NCBI GenBank assembly: GCA_900318255.1
Contig: ONJX01000030.1
Location: 1-32,467, forward strand
Source of the DNA: an uncultured Prevotellaceae bacterium
GTDB lineage: Bacteria > Bacteroidota > Bacteroidia > Bacteroidales > Muribaculaceae
Direction: 5' to 3'
DNA length: 32,467 nt
Below, piece by piece: positions 24,574-32,280 of this stretch. Numbering within the stretch: position 1 is the first letter of the stretch; the number at the start of each line of letters is the position of its first letter. The translations under genes were made by a program, and so were the position numbers. The notes under the pieces were generated by a model. That model saw nothing but the letters and a program-made list of their open reading frames with translations, searched no databases and was not told the DNA's origin.

Positions 24574-24586
24574 TGCACTTCGTGCA
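24574..24586 (+). other. Small perfect hairpin after mce
   Basis: TGCACTTCGTGCA is a 5-bp stem with a 3-base loop, beginning one base after the mce stop. No T-run follows, so it is not a standard terminator. It could slow ribosomes or nucleases or mark the edge of the tandem repeat that starts at the next base. Confidence 0.4.
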
Positions 24587-24614
24587 GGTTAGAGGTTAGA
24601 GGTTAGAGGTTAGA
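24587..24614. repeat. Tandem repeat, four copies of GGTTAGA
   Basis: Four exact 7-base units lie at 24587-24593, 24594-24600, 24601-24607 and 24608-24614, followed by GGGG. They are non-coding and lie between mce and mmdA. Seven-base units of this kind can expand or contract by slippage. Confidence 0.85.
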
Positions 24615-24668
24615 GGGGAAAGTTAATGCTCAATGTAGAATGCGTTGCCATTATTTCATCACTTTCTT

Positions 24669-24720
24669 CGATAAACGATAAACGACCAACTATAAACGAA
24701 AAACGAAAAAAACGATAAAG
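24669..24720. repeat. Iterated ATAAACGA/AAACGA words before mmdA
   Basis: CGATAAACGATAAACGA (24669-24685) is followed by CTATAAACGAAAAACGA and AAAAACGATAAAG (to 24720). The word CGATAAACGATAAAC also occurs, in reverse complement, at 10776-10790. The array ends 8 bases before the mmdA ATG, so it makes up part of the ribosome-binding region. Confidence 0.75.
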
Positions 24721-24728
24721 AAAACACA

Positions 24729-26342
24729 ATGAGTAAACAACTCGAAAAAATTCAGCAACTCATCGACATGCGCGCCAAGGCACGCGTGGGCGGCGGCGAG
24801 AAGGCCATCGCTAAGCAGCATGAGAAGGGTAAATACACAGCCCGCGAGAGAATCAACATGCTCCTCGACCCAGGTAGCTTCGAAGAGCTCGACATGTTTG
24901 TCACTCACCGTTGCACCAACTTCGGCCAAGAGAAAAAGTCGTTCTTGGGCGATGGCGTGGTAACTGGCTACGGCACCGTTGACGGCCGCCTCGTTTATGT
25001 CTTTGCACAGGACTTCACCGTGATTGGCGGCTCACTGGGCGAGGCTATGGCAATGAAGATGTGCAAGGTCATGGACCTGGCTATGAAGCAGGGTGCTCCC
25101 ATCGTGGGTCTTAACGACTCGGGTGGTGCTCGCATCCCCGAGGGCATCAACGCCCTGGCTGGCTATGCCGAGATTTTCCAGCGCAACATCGACGCCAGTG
25201 GCGTAGTGCCACAGATTTCGGCAATCCTCGGCCCCTGTGCCGGTGGCGCAGTGTATTCTCCTGCCCTCACCGACTTCACCCTCATGGCCAAGGGCACTTC
25301 GTTCATGTTCCTCACTGGTCCCGCCGTGGTTAAGACCGTCACTGGCGAGGACGTGACTCAGGAGCAGCTGGGTGGCGCACAAGTTCATGCTCAGAAGAGC
25401 GGTGTGACCCACTTCGCTTGCGACACCGAGGAAGAGGTAATCGAGACCATCAAGCGCCTGTTGAGCTACATGCCTAGCAACAACATGGAGGAGGCTCCCC
25501 GCCGCGAGTGCAACGACCCCATCGACCGCGTGGAGGATGCCCTCAACAATATCATTCCCGAGAGTGCCAACGACCCCTACGACATGTATGAGGTAATAGG
25601 TGCCATCGTCGATAATGGTGAGTTCCTCGAGGTTCATAAAGACTTCGCCAAGAACATCATCGTGGGCTTTGCCCGCTTCAACGGCCAGGCCGTGGGTGTG
25701 GTAGCCAACCAGCCCCAGTACATGGCAGGTGTGCTCGACGTGAACGCCTCGAAGAAAGGCGGCCGCTTCGTGCGCTTCTGCGACGCATTCAACATTCCAC
25801 TGGTAACCCTCGTTGACGTGCCTGGCTTCCTTCCCGGCACTGGCCAAGAGTACAACGCCGTTATCCTTAACGGTGCCAAGCTGCTCTACGCCTACGGCGA
25901 GGCCACAGTGCCCAAGGTTACCGTCACCCTGCGCAAGAGCTACGGTGGCAGCCACATCGTGATGAGCTGCAAGCAGCTGCGTGGCGACATGAACTACGCT
26001 TGGCCCAGCGCCGAGATAGCCGTGATGGGTGCCGCTGGTGCCGCCGGCATTCTCTATGCTAAGGACATGAAGGCTGCCAAGACCGCCGCTGCCGAGGCCA
26101 AAGAGGCAGGCGACGAGGCTAAGGCCAAGGAAATCATGGCAGAGAACAAGAAGTTCATCGAGGAGAAGGAGAAAGAGTACAACGACCTGTTCTGCACTCC
26201 ATTCAACGCCGCCAAGTATGGCTACATCGACGACGTGATTGAACCTCGCAACACTCGTTTCCGCGTGATTCGTGCTCTGGAGCAACTGCGCACCAAGAAG
26301 TACAACAATCCCGCCAAGAAGCATGGCAATATTCCTTTGTAA
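24729..26342 (+). CDS. mmdA: Methylmalonyl-CoA decarboxylase, carboxyltransferase (alpha) subunit
   Basis: This subunit moves the carboxyl group of (S)-methylmalonyl-CoA onto the biotin of the carrier subunit, giving propionyl-CoA. The 537-residue protein has the crotonase-like double domain of acyl-CoA carboxyltransferases. The N-terminal half carries LNDSGGARIPEGI and GPCAGGAVYSPAL; the C-terminal half carries VDVPGFLPGTGQEY and SYGGSHIVMS. A charged helical insert (about 440-485) lies near the end. The sequence alone would also fit a propionyl-CoA carboxylase beta subunit. Linked OadG-, biotin-carrier- and OadB-type genes favour the Na+-pumping decarboxylase. Codon use is very strongly biased, a sign of high expression. 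Confidence 0.95.
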   Translation: MSKQLEKIQQLIDMRAKARVGGGEKAIAKQHEKGKYTARERINMLLDPGSFEELDMFVTHRCTNFGQEKKSFLGDGVVTGYGTVDGRLVYVFAQDFTVIGGSLGEAMAMKMCKVMDLAMKQGAPIVGLNDSGGARIPEGINALAGYAEIFQRNIDASGVVPQISAILGPCAGGAVYSPALTDFTLMAKGTSFMFLTGPAVVKTVTGEDVTQEQLGGAQVHAQKSGVTHFACDTEEEVIETIKRLLSYMPSNNMEEAPRRECNDPIDRVEDALNNIIPESANDPYDMYEVIGAIVDNGEFLEVHKDFAKNIIVGFARFNGQAVGVVANQPQYMAGVLDVNASKKGGRFVRFCDAFNIPLVTLVDVPGFLPGTGQEYNAVILNGAKLLYAYGEATVPKVTVTLRKSYGGSHIVMSCKQLRGDMNYAWPSAEIAVMGAAGAAGILYAKDMKAAKTAAAEAKEAGDEAKAKEIMAENKKFIEEKEKEYNDLFCTPFNAAKYGYIDDVIEPRNTRFRVIRALEQLRTKKYNNPAKKHGNIPL

Positions 26343-26365
26343 TTTCTGTTCAACGATTTTTCACA

Positions 26366-27400
26366 ATGAATAAGAAAATATTATTGACACTGGTTGCTGT
26401 GATTGCAACATTCACCGCAATGGCACAAGGCCGCATGGACATGTGCATCAACGAGGTGATGGTGCAAAACGGCAGCTGTGCTGACCAGAATGGCAAGTGC
26501 CAAGCATGGGTGGAGCTTTTCAACGCATCCTACGGCACCAATGCCATCGAGAAGATGTTCATCACCACCTTCAAGCAAGACTATATCCAGGACTACTTCA
26601 AGAAAATGGAGTCGAAGAGCAACAAGAAGCGTAACGTGCTACTCGAGGAGCTCCGCGACCAGTATCCCGATAAAGTCTATGAAATTCCACGTGGTGATGT
26701 CGATACCAAGATCAAGCCACGCACCCATGTGGTGTTCTATGCCGACGGCGACACCACAGCAGGCACCCTGCACCTGTCGTTCACTCTCACTCCTGCCAGC
26801 GACAACTACATCGCTCTCTATGACGTGAATGGCGACCTGGTTGACGAGGTTATTGTTCCTGCCAACTTGCAAGCTGGCCAGTCGTTTGCTCGCAAGAGCG
26901 AGGGACTGCCTAGCGACATGCACAAGGGTGGCAACCACAGCTTCGATGCTGCTCAGTGGGAGATGCGCGACGGCACTACTATTGCCAAGGCCATCACCCC
27001 TGGCAAGTTCAATGTGCGCCCCGTGAACGAGAACATCGAGAAGTTCAAGAACGAAGACCCCTCGGGCATACTGCTCACTATCATGTCGATGGGCGTAGTA
27101 TTCTTAGCACTGCTGCTGCTCTACATCCTCTTCAAGCTCTTTGGCAAGGCGTTCACGGCTAGCGAGAAGAAGGAAGATGACGAGCCAGCAACAGCGGCTC
27201 CAGTTGCCGAGCCTGCTGCTCAAGCTGGCGACAGCGATGAGGCAATCGCTGCCCTGTGCATGGCCCTCTACCAGCACCTCAACGCTCACGACGAGGAAAG
27301 CGGCGTGCTCACCTTCGACCACAGCCACGAGGCTCACAGCGCTTGGGGCTCGAAGGGCAACCTGCTGCTCCACATGCCCGAGCGTCACGATAATCATTAA
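26366..27400 (+). CDS. OadG-type subunit with a large exported N-terminal domain
   Basis: The small OadG/MmdD subunit normally has about 80-120 residues: one membrane helix and a charged tail that holds the decarboxylase complex together. Here the protein has 344 residues. A signal peptide comes first (MNKKILLTLVAVIATFTAMA). A beta-rich domain follows (about 21-215, with MDMCINEVMVQN, AWVELFNAS, NYIALYDVNGDLVDEV), resembling a lamin-tail (LTD) fold. One membrane helix lies at about 234-258. The cytoplasmic tail is rich in Glu, Ala and Pro and ends in a His-containing helix (AIAALCMALYQHLNAHD). The position between mmdA and the biotin carrier and the tail support an OadG role. The LTD-like call is by pattern only. 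It starts 23 bases after mmdA. Confidence 0.85.
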   Translation: MNKKILLTLVAVIATFTAMAQGRMDMCINEVMVQNGSCADQNGKCQAWVELFNASYGTNAIEKMFITTFKQDYIQDYFKKMESKSNKKRNVLLEELRDQYPDKVYEIPRGDVDTKIKPRTHVVFYADGDTTAGTLHLSFTLTPASDNYIALYDVNGDLVDEVIVPANLQAGQSFARKSEGLPSDMHKGGNHSFDAAQWEMRDGTTIAKAITPGKFNVRPVNENIEKFKNEDPSGILLTIMSMGVVFLALLLLYILFKLFGKAFTASEKKEDDEPATAAPVAEPAAQAGDSDEAIAALCMALYQHLNAHDEESGVLTFDHSHEAHSAWGSKGNLLLHMPERHDNH

Positions 27401-27428
27401 TCACTAACATTTAATTTGTTTTTTATCA

Positions 27429-27860
27429 ATGAAAGAATATAAATATAAAATCAATGGTCACGAATACAAAGTAAATGTTGGTGACATTGAAAACAACATT
27501 GCAAACATCGAGGTCAACGGTGTGCCCTACACCGTAGAGCTCGAGGAGGAAAAGGCCGCTAAGCCTGTCATCAAGAGAGTGGCAGTGAGCAACGATGCTC
27601 CTGCGGCAGCCCCCAAAGCCGCAGCTAAGCCCGCGGCAGCAGCCGGCGAGTATGTTATCGCTTCGCCACTGCCTGGCGTCATCAAGGAGTTCTTCGTTAA
27701 AGAGGGCCAGCAAGTGAAGGCCAGCGACGTGGTGTGCATCCTCGAAGCCATGAAGATGGGCAACGAGATCCATGCAGGCAAGGACGGCGTGGTTAAGTCA
27801 ATCAACGTAGCAAAAGACGAGTCGGTGCTCGAGGGTACCACTATCATGATTATCGCTTAA
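27429..27860 (+). CDS. mmdC: Biotin carboxyl carrier subunit of methylmalonyl-CoA decarboxylase
   Basis: This subunit carries the carboxyl group as carboxybiotin from the carboxyltransferase to the membrane decarboxylase. The 143-residue protein has a short N-terminal domain (about 1-50), an Ala/Pro/Lys-rich flexible linker (about 55-75) and a C-terminal biotinyl domain with EAMKM, biotinylated at Lys109. Length and layout match the gamma subunit of Na+-pumping decarboxylases. It lies 28 bases after the OadG-type gene and 4 bases before mmdB, so it belongs to the same operon. Confidence 0.95.
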   Translation: MKEYKYKINGHEYKVNVGDIENNIANIEVNGVPYTVELEEEKAAKPVIKRVAVSNDAPAAAPKAAAKPAAAAGEYVIASPLPGVIKEFFVKEGQQVKASDVVCILEAMKMGNEIHAGKDGVVKSINVAKDESVLEGTTIMIIA

Positions 27861-27864
27861 CACT

Positions 27865-29019
27865 ATGGTACTATTAAATATTGCAGAAAACCTGAAGCAA
27901 TTTTGGGAGTTCACAGGCTTCTACAACGTGACGTTGTCGCCCGAGAGCTTGATAATGCTGTGCGTGGGTCTGTTTTTCATCTACCTCGCCATCAAGCACG
28001 ACTTCGAGCCCATGCTGCTTGTGCCCATTGGCTTCGGTATCCTGATTGGAAACATTCCTTTCCAGCCAGGCAACGAGATTGGTATCTATGAGGAAGGCTC
28101 GGTATTGAACATCCTTTATCAAGGTGTACGCCAGGGCTGGTATCCACCACTCATCTTCCTGGGCATTGGTGCCATGACCGACTTCTCGGCACTGCTCGCC
28201 AACCCCAAGCTCATGCTCGTGGGTGCAGCTGCCCAGTTTGGTATCTTTGGTGCCTACATGGTGGCTCTGGCCATGGGCTTCATGCCCGACCAGGCCGGTG
28301 CTATCGCCATCATTGGTGGTGCCGACGGCCCTACCGCCATCTTCCTGTCGTCGAAACTCGCCCCCAACTTGATGGGAGCCATCGCCGTTTCGGCCTATAG
28401 CTACATGGCCCTTGTGCCAGTGATTCAGCCCCCCATCATGCGACTGCTCACCACCAAGAAGGAGCGCCTCATCCGCATGAAGCCCGCCCGCAAGGTGTCG
28501 CAGACCGAGAAGATCATCTTCCCCATCGTGGGCTTGATTCTCACTTGCTTCTTCGTGCCCAGTGGCTTGCCACTGCTCGGCATGCTGTTCTTCGGCAACT
28601 TGCTGCGCGAGAGTGGTGTGACCACCCGCCTTGCCAAGACCGCCAGCAACGCCATGACCGACATGGTAACCATCATCCTGGGTATGACCGTGGGTGCTTC
28701 CACCCAGGCATCGGAGTTCCTCACTGCCGACACCGTCAAGATTTTCGCTCTTGGCTTCATGGCGTTCATCATCGCCACTACTTCGGGTGTCCTCTTCGTG
28801 AAGATCTTCAACCTCATCCTGCCCAAGCACAAGAAGTTGAATCCATTGATTGGTAATGCAGGTGTGAGCGCTGTGCCCATGGCAGCCCGCATCAGTAACG
28901 ACCAGGGCCTCAAGGCCGACCCAAGCAACTACCTGCTCATGCACGCCATGGGTCCCAACGTTGCCGGTGTTATCGGCTCGGCAGTCGCCGCCGGTGTGCT
29001 CCTCGGCTTCCTCGGATAA
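27865..29019 (+). CDS. mmdB: Na+-pumping methylmalonyl-CoA decarboxylase, membrane (beta) subunit
   Basis: The beta subunit releases CO2 from carboxybiotin and uses the energy to export Na+. The 384-residue protein is hydrophobic, with about nine to eleven membrane segments, and has the family motif GGADGPT at 151-157, with Asp154 at the position essential for Na+ transport in OadB. A second conserved region, GNAGVSAVPMAARIS, lies near 330-345. It could equally be named OadB; the neighbouring mce and mmdA favour methylmalonyl-CoA as the substrate. It is the last gene of the operon and is followed by a strong terminator. Confidence 0.95.
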   Translation: MVLLNIAENLKQFWEFTGFYNVTLSPESLIMLCVGLFFIYLAIKHDFEPMLLVPIGFGILIGNIPFQPGNEIGIYEEGSVLNILYQGVRQGWYPPLIFLGIGAMTDFSALLANPKLMLVGAAAQFGIFGAYMVALAMGFMPDQAGAIAIIGGADGPTAIFLSSKLAPNLMGAIAVSAYSYMALVPVIQPPIMRLLTTKKERLIRMKPARKVSQTEKIIFPIVGLILTCFFVPSGLPLLGMLFFGNLLRESGVTTRLAKTASNAMTDMVTIILGMTVGASTQASEFLTADTVKIFALGFMAFIIATTSGVLFVKIFNLILPKHKKLNPLIGNAGVSAVPMAARISNDQGLKADPSNYLLMHAMGPNVAGVIGSAVAAGVLLGFLG

Positions 29020-29043
29020 TAGAACAATATCCTAATATTTTTA

Positions 29044-29082
29044 TAAGGTGTGCCCACCACTTGGTGAGCACACCTTATTTTT
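29044..29082 (+). terminator. Terminator of the propionate operon
   Basis: TAAGGTGTGC (29044-29053) pairs perfectly with GCACACCTTA (29068-29077). An inner CACC/GGTG stem (29055-29058 with 29063-29066) extends it. Five T residues follow. Confidence 0.92.
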
Positions 29083-29108
29083 CAATCATAACAGATTATA
29101 ATCTTCAA

Positions 29109-29714
29109 TTATAAGTCTGGTAACAATTCTTGAGCCCAAGGGCTCACCTGTGCAACGTAAGTCTTTACAACTTGTCCTTTTGTCATTCTGAATTGCAAAG
29201 AGGCATCAGCACCATCGATAGAGTTATCGTAGATATACAATCGGTCAACAAGCGAAGAAATAATTTTGCAATTGGCTATGGACTTGTAATATCGAGATAT
29301 TATCTTACTTATAGGGACATCATGCCCACCCTGCATAACTCGCTTGGCAATGCGTGAAGCATTGATTGACGGATGATTGGTTGAAATGTAAAAAATGCGA
29401 ATAAAAAAACCTGCCTTTTTGGCTCGGATAATAAAATCGACCTTCTCGGGCGAAGACATCACAGTCTCAAAAACAAAACTAGTCCTTTCGGCAAGACACC
29501 GTTCACGCAGTCGCTCGCTATACTTTGCTGCTTTATAAACAGCTTCTTGTGAATTCCAGTCGCCAAATATCTCTTGAGCTATTTCATCGGGATTTATATA
29601 CAACGTCCCTTCAGTCCATTCATGATGCAACAATTTCTTGGTAACAGATGTCTTGCCCGAGCCATTTGGCCCGGCAACTACTATCATTTCAGGTTTGCGC
29701 TCTTTAGTTTGCAT
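29109..29714 (-). CDS. Zeta-toxin-type P-loop kinase
   Basis: The 201-residue protein is a zeta-like NTPase of the kind predicted to phosphorylate small molecules. The Walker A motif GPNGSGKT lies at 15-22. Next come YINPDEIAQEIFG (the zeta 'NPDxIA' region with the presumed catalytic Asp), a lid with FVFETVMSS, and a conserved RVMQGGHDVP block. Epsilon/zeta toxins phosphorylate UDP-N-acetylglucosamine and stop wall synthesis. Stand-alone members like this one have less certain substrates. An in-frame GTG precedes the ATG by one codon; I take the ATG at 29714. It overlaps the 70-residue upstream gene by 11 bases, which indicates translational coupling. The pair is more AT-rich than the propionate operon beside it. 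Confidence 0.88.
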   Translation of the reverse strand: MQTKERKPEMIVVAGPNGSGKTSVTKKLLHHEWTEGTLYINPDEIAQEIFGDWNSQEAVYKAAKYSERLRERCLAERTSFVFETVMSSPEKVDFIIRAKKAGFFIRIFYISTNHPSINASRIAKRVMQGGHDVPISKIISRYYKSIANCKIISSLVDRLYIYDNSIDGADASLQFRMTKGQVVKTYVAQVSPWAQELLPDL

Positions 29715-29916
29715 CACAAGCAGCTTTAATCTTATCGCCCCACTGCAATTGCTTCATCTCAATGTCACGACGCATCTGAGCCAGGAAGTTCTGAGTTGCA
29801 GCATCATTCTTCATGCGAGCCTCCTCTGCCACCTCCTTCATAAGCTGAGCCAGCATCTCGTCACTGGGCTCTTCGCCAGAGCTAAACCTATATGAATTCA
29901 TTTCACTTTCACTCAT
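29704..29916 (-). CDS. Small helical protein, candidate partner of the zeta kinase
   Basis: I do not recognise this 70-residue protein with certainty. It is highly charged and predicted helical, with the segment SSGEEPSDEMLAQLMKEV near 12-29 and QMRRDIEMKQLQWGDKI near 47-63; it has no signal peptide or cysteine-rich site. It starts at 29916 behind a well-matched promoter and its stop lies inside the kinase gene (11-base overlap). Position, size and coupling are those of an antitoxin in a toxin-antitoxin pair, although it is not a clear epsilon homologue. An alternative is a cofactor that targets the kinase. Confidence 0.8.
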   Translation of the reverse strand: MSESEMNSYRFSSGEEPSDEMLAQLMKEVAEEARMKNDAATQNFLAQMRRDIEMKQLQWGDKIKAACDAN

Positions 29917-29945
29917 ATCAACTAAGATTTTTCATTTTTCAAATG

Positions 29946-29977
29946 CAAATATAAAAAACAATTTATTAATCTACAAA
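29946..29977 (-). promoter_or_regulatory. Promoter of the zeta kinase pair
   Basis: On the minus strand TTTG (complement of 29974-29977) is followed after 20 bases by TATATTTG (complement of 29946-29953), exact in both boxes. The -7 element lies about 30 bases before the ATG at 29916. Confidence 0.78.
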
Positions 29978-30098
29978 TCATTTGTTAAATAATTTTTTTA
30001 AAGCACGTGATTGTTCAAGAATTGCCATTGTCGTCCAAATCCTTGGCACAGAATTTGCAAGAAATGTGAAAGATACAGATTTATAAAAACGATGAGCT

Positions 30099-31016
30099 AT
30101 GAACGCAATTCTGCATTACATCTCGGGGCCTGCGCTGGGCGCGGTGATTGGGTATATCACTAACGACATCGCCATCCGCATGCTTTTCCGCCCTCGCAAG
30201 ACGAAATACATCTGTGGCGTGCATGTGCCGTTCACGCCAGGCATCATCCCCAAGGAGAAAAACCGCATCGCCAGCGCCATAGGCAATGCCATCAGTGAGC
30301 ACCTCATGAACCGTGAGGTGCTGGAGCACACGCTGCTCAGCGACGAGATGCTAGCAAAGATGCGTCTCGCCATCGACGAGTTCTTCTACACTCAACTGCA
30401 CAACGAGGAGACAGTAGAGCAGTTTGCAGCACATTATCTCACCAACGAGGAGATTGCCGCCATGCGTGAGAGCACTTGCGACGAGATTGCCAAGCTCATC
30501 ACCGCCAAGCTGAGAGACCGTGCCATAGGCACCACCATCGCCCATGCCTCCACACAGCACGTCATCGACAAGACGCGCACCAGCGTGGCGGGCAAAATCA
30601 AGGCCGAGAAGCTCATTGAGGCCATTGCTTCGCCCATCGAGAGCAAACTGGCATCACACATCAACGATGTGCTGCACGACCAAGCGCCTAGCATGGCCAC
30701 AAGAATCGTATATACCGAGGCCGAAAAACTCCTGTCCATGCCCATGCGCGACCTTTTCAAGGGACACGAGCAGCAGCTGGAGCAAGCGCGCGAGGGCATC
30801 GTGAGCGTGTATCGCACCGTCATCACCGACCACCTGCCGCGCATCCTCGAGGGCTTAAACATAAGCAAGATTGTGGAAACCCGCATCCGCGAGATGGACA
30901 TGGCCGAGGCCGAGCAAATCATCCTCAGCGTCATGAAAAAAGAGTTGCGTGCCATAGTGTGGCTCGGTGCCCTGCTAGGTGCCATCATGGGAACGATCAT
31001 GATGTTTGTAAATTGA
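30099..31016 (+). CDS. DUF445-family membrane protein
   Basis: The 305-residue protein has an N-terminal membrane segment (about 4-24) with the family stretch GAVIGYITNDIAIRMLFRP. Next comes PFTPGIIPKEKNRIASAIG, then a long soluble helical region (about 60-280) with repeated amphipathic helices, and a C-terminal membrane helix (about 285-304). This is the layout of DUF445, which includes Bacillus YheB, a membrane-anchored protein of unknown function. The soluble part probably faces one side of the inner membrane like a spacer. No partner gene is adjacent. I could not find a clear promoter, and downstream there is only a short repeat array before a convergent gene. Confidence 0.85.
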   Translation: MNAILHYISGPALGAVIGYITNDIAIRMLFRPRKTKYICGVHVPFTPGIIPKEKNRIASAIGNAISEHLMNREVLEHTLLSDEMLAKMRLAIDEFFYTQLHNEETVEQFAAHYLTNEEIAAMRESTCDEIAKLITAKLRDRAIGTTIAHASTQHVIDKTRTSVAGKIKAEKLIEAIASPIESKLASHINDVLHDQAPSMATRIVYTEAEKLLSMPMRDLFKGHEQQLEQAREGIVSVYRTVITDHLPRILEGLNISKIVETRIREMDMAEAEQIILSVMKKELRAIVWLGALLGAIMGTIMMFVN

Positions 31017-31020
31017 GAAG

Positions 31021-31060
31021 ACAAGAGGACAAGAAGACAAGAGAATAAGAACACAAGATT
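31021..31060. repeat. Degenerate 8-bp tandem array (ACAAGARG)
   Basis: Five 8-base units follow one another: ACAAGAGG, ACAAGAAG, ACAAGAGA, ATAAGAAC, ACAAGATT. They lie just after the DUF445 stop. The next bases, at 31070-31085, match GTGTAAAATGTTAAGT (10811-10826) in reverse complement with one mismatch. Confidence 0.7.
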
Positions 31061-31079
31061 GGCAAAGCCACTTAACACT

Positions 31080-31658
31080 TTACACAAAATAGTGTTGCAC
31101 TCTCAGTGCCGAAATGCCATCGTCACGACCTGCGACATAGACTCTCTCATGGCGACCCTTGCGCACGATATCAGTAGCAATAAATGGCTGACCAACACAT
31201 ATCATCTTGGCACACAACATATCACCCTCAGCAAGCTTGGAGTTTATACTCAGCAGCACCTCAAAACGACCATAGCCCAAGCTTTTTAAACGACACAAGC
31301 GTGCTGGTGGCCATTCCAATTCCACGATGGCACCATCTTCTAACTGGTCGCAACGTAATACTTGCTCATTCAGAAACTGCGACTGTGACCTGTTTTTTTC
31401 CTTATGTTCCACAAAGTCGTGCCAACCGCGAAACCCAACAAATCGGCTCAAGATATCCAAAGTGCTGATTGACGGCTCGTGAGCACTCTCCACCATTCCA
31501 AACAACCGCCTCAAGGTGGAGATACTAAGTTTCTCACTTGTGCTTTCTTTAATCTCCCCCACAAGATGGTTGAGATTGGAGAGCGTTGATAACGAGAGCT
31601 CTGACCGCCGCTCCACAAGCTTCAACAGGCTATCTATATAACGTTTATCATCTGTCAT
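31080..31658 (-). CDS. Bacteroidota-type putative regulator with N-terminal helical domain
   Basis: The 192-residue protein starts MTDDKRYIDSLLKLVERR. Its first 85 residues form the helical domain seen in many Bacteroidota proteins, with SISTLRRLFG and STLDILSRFVGFRGWHDFVEH. It resembles a helix-turn-helix unit and may bind DNA. The C-terminal part (about 100-192) is beta-rich, with GAIVELEWPPARLCRLKSLGYGRFEVL and ARDDGISALRVQHYFV-like ends, and I cannot assign it. I chose the ATG at 31658; the longer frame to 31706 contains its -7 element. It converges on the DUF445 gene and is divergent from the small secreted protein. The role as a regulator is inference. Confidence 0.75.
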   Translation of the reverse strand: MTDDKRYIDSLLKLVERRSELSLSTLSNLNHLVGEIKESTSEKLSISTLRRLFGMVESAHEPSISTLDILSRFVGFRGWHDFVEHKEKNRSQSQFLNEQVLRCDQLEDGAIVELEWPPARLCRLKSLGYGRFEVLLSINSKLAEGDMLCAKMICVGQPFIATDIVRKGRHERVYVAGRDDGISALRVQHYFV

Positions 31659-31673
31659 AATAAAATCTTTCTG

Positions 31674-31681
31674 CAAATATA
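31674..31681 (-). promoter_or_regulatory. Probable -7 element of the putative regulator
   Basis: On the minus strand TATATTTG (complement of 31674-31681) is an exact TAnnTTTG, 16 bases before the ATG at 31658. It implies a very short leader. A -33 box is not clear. Confidence 0.5.
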
Positions 31682-31769
31682 GCGACAAATCCTCTACATA
31701 AATCACTTAATCACAAACTTTAACCATCGTGAACAGGATTGAACATTAGGTCATCTCAATAATTATGCT

Positions 31770-31777
31770 TAGTTTTG
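31770..31777 (+). promoter_or_regulatory. Possible -7 element of the small exported protein gene
   Basis: TAGTTTTG matches TAnnTTTG and lies only 6 bases before the ATG at 31783, which would make the mRNA nearly leaderless. No -33 box is found at the right distance. Confidence 0.35.
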
Positions 31778-31782
31778 CAACC

Positions 31783-32280
31783 ATGAAACATCTATTTGCC
31801 ACAATAATTCTTTTAACTTGCATTGTTTTGACAGTTGGTGCCGAAACAAACAAAAACGAGAAATCTCGACCATCAGGATCAAAAATGACATTGATGCGTG
31901 ACGGTGACATGGAATACTCCATGCAAGGTACGGTGATTAACGTTCCTGTACCTAAAAACCACAATAATGATTACCTATCGATTGCAATAGACAAAGATTA
32001 TTATGACGAAATCAATAATTCAAACATTTACAATATTCCCCAAACAGAATCAAAGATTATTTACTATCCCACTCTTTATGTGCGCAACAAGCTCACAAAC
32101 AAGGAAACACCAATTGACCTGGACGAGATCATTTATAATGGCAAAGTACTGAAATGTGACAGACCAAAAATTGATGACTGCTACATCTATGATGTCGCAA
32201 TCTATGAAGAATTTATCTTCTTTATTACCAAAACATGCGAACAATGGTTTACGCTATTTTTGGTCAATTGGTCAAAATGA
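31783..32280 (+). CDS. Small exported protein of unknown function, 3' end probably replaced by a repeat
   Basis: With the ATG at 31783 the protein has 165 residues. It has a signal peptide (MKHLFATIILLTCIVLTVGA) and no lipobox. The mature part is polar and rich in Asn, Lys, Ile and Tyr (NKLTNKETPIDLDEII and similar). I do not recognise it. Base composition is clearly more AT-rich than the housekeeping genes, which may mean recent acquisition. The last codons (about from 32261) read through the first copy of a 23-base direct repeat, so the natural C-terminus has probably been cut off by an insertion and replaced by a few foreign residues. An upstream ATG at 31765 would overlap a possible -7 element and is less likely. 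Confidence 0.6.
   Translation: MKHLFATIILLTCIVLTVGAETNKNEKSRPSGSKMTLMRDGDMEYSMQGTVINVPVPKNHNNDYLSIAIDKDYYDEINNSNIYNIPQTESKIIYYPTLYVRNKLTNKETPIDLDEIIYNGKVLKCDRPKIDDCYIYDVAIYEEFIFFITKTCEQWFTLFLVNWSK

Noticed and set aside
24574..24586. Terminator after mce
   Set aside because: The hairpin is short and has no T-run; the genes that follow belong to the same pathway and probably the same transcript.
24587..24720. CRISPR-like array
   Set aside because: Units are 7-8 bases with no spacers of constant length; no cas genes are nearby.
25032..26324. 430-codon minus-strand frame opposite mmdA
   Set aside because: Shadow of a strongly codon-biased gene; the translation is low-complexity and no family is seen.
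27874..28944. 356-codon minus-strand frame opposite mmdB
   Set aside because: Shadow frame; the product is full of His and Gly, unlike any membrane or soluble family, while the plus strand has a clear OadB motif.
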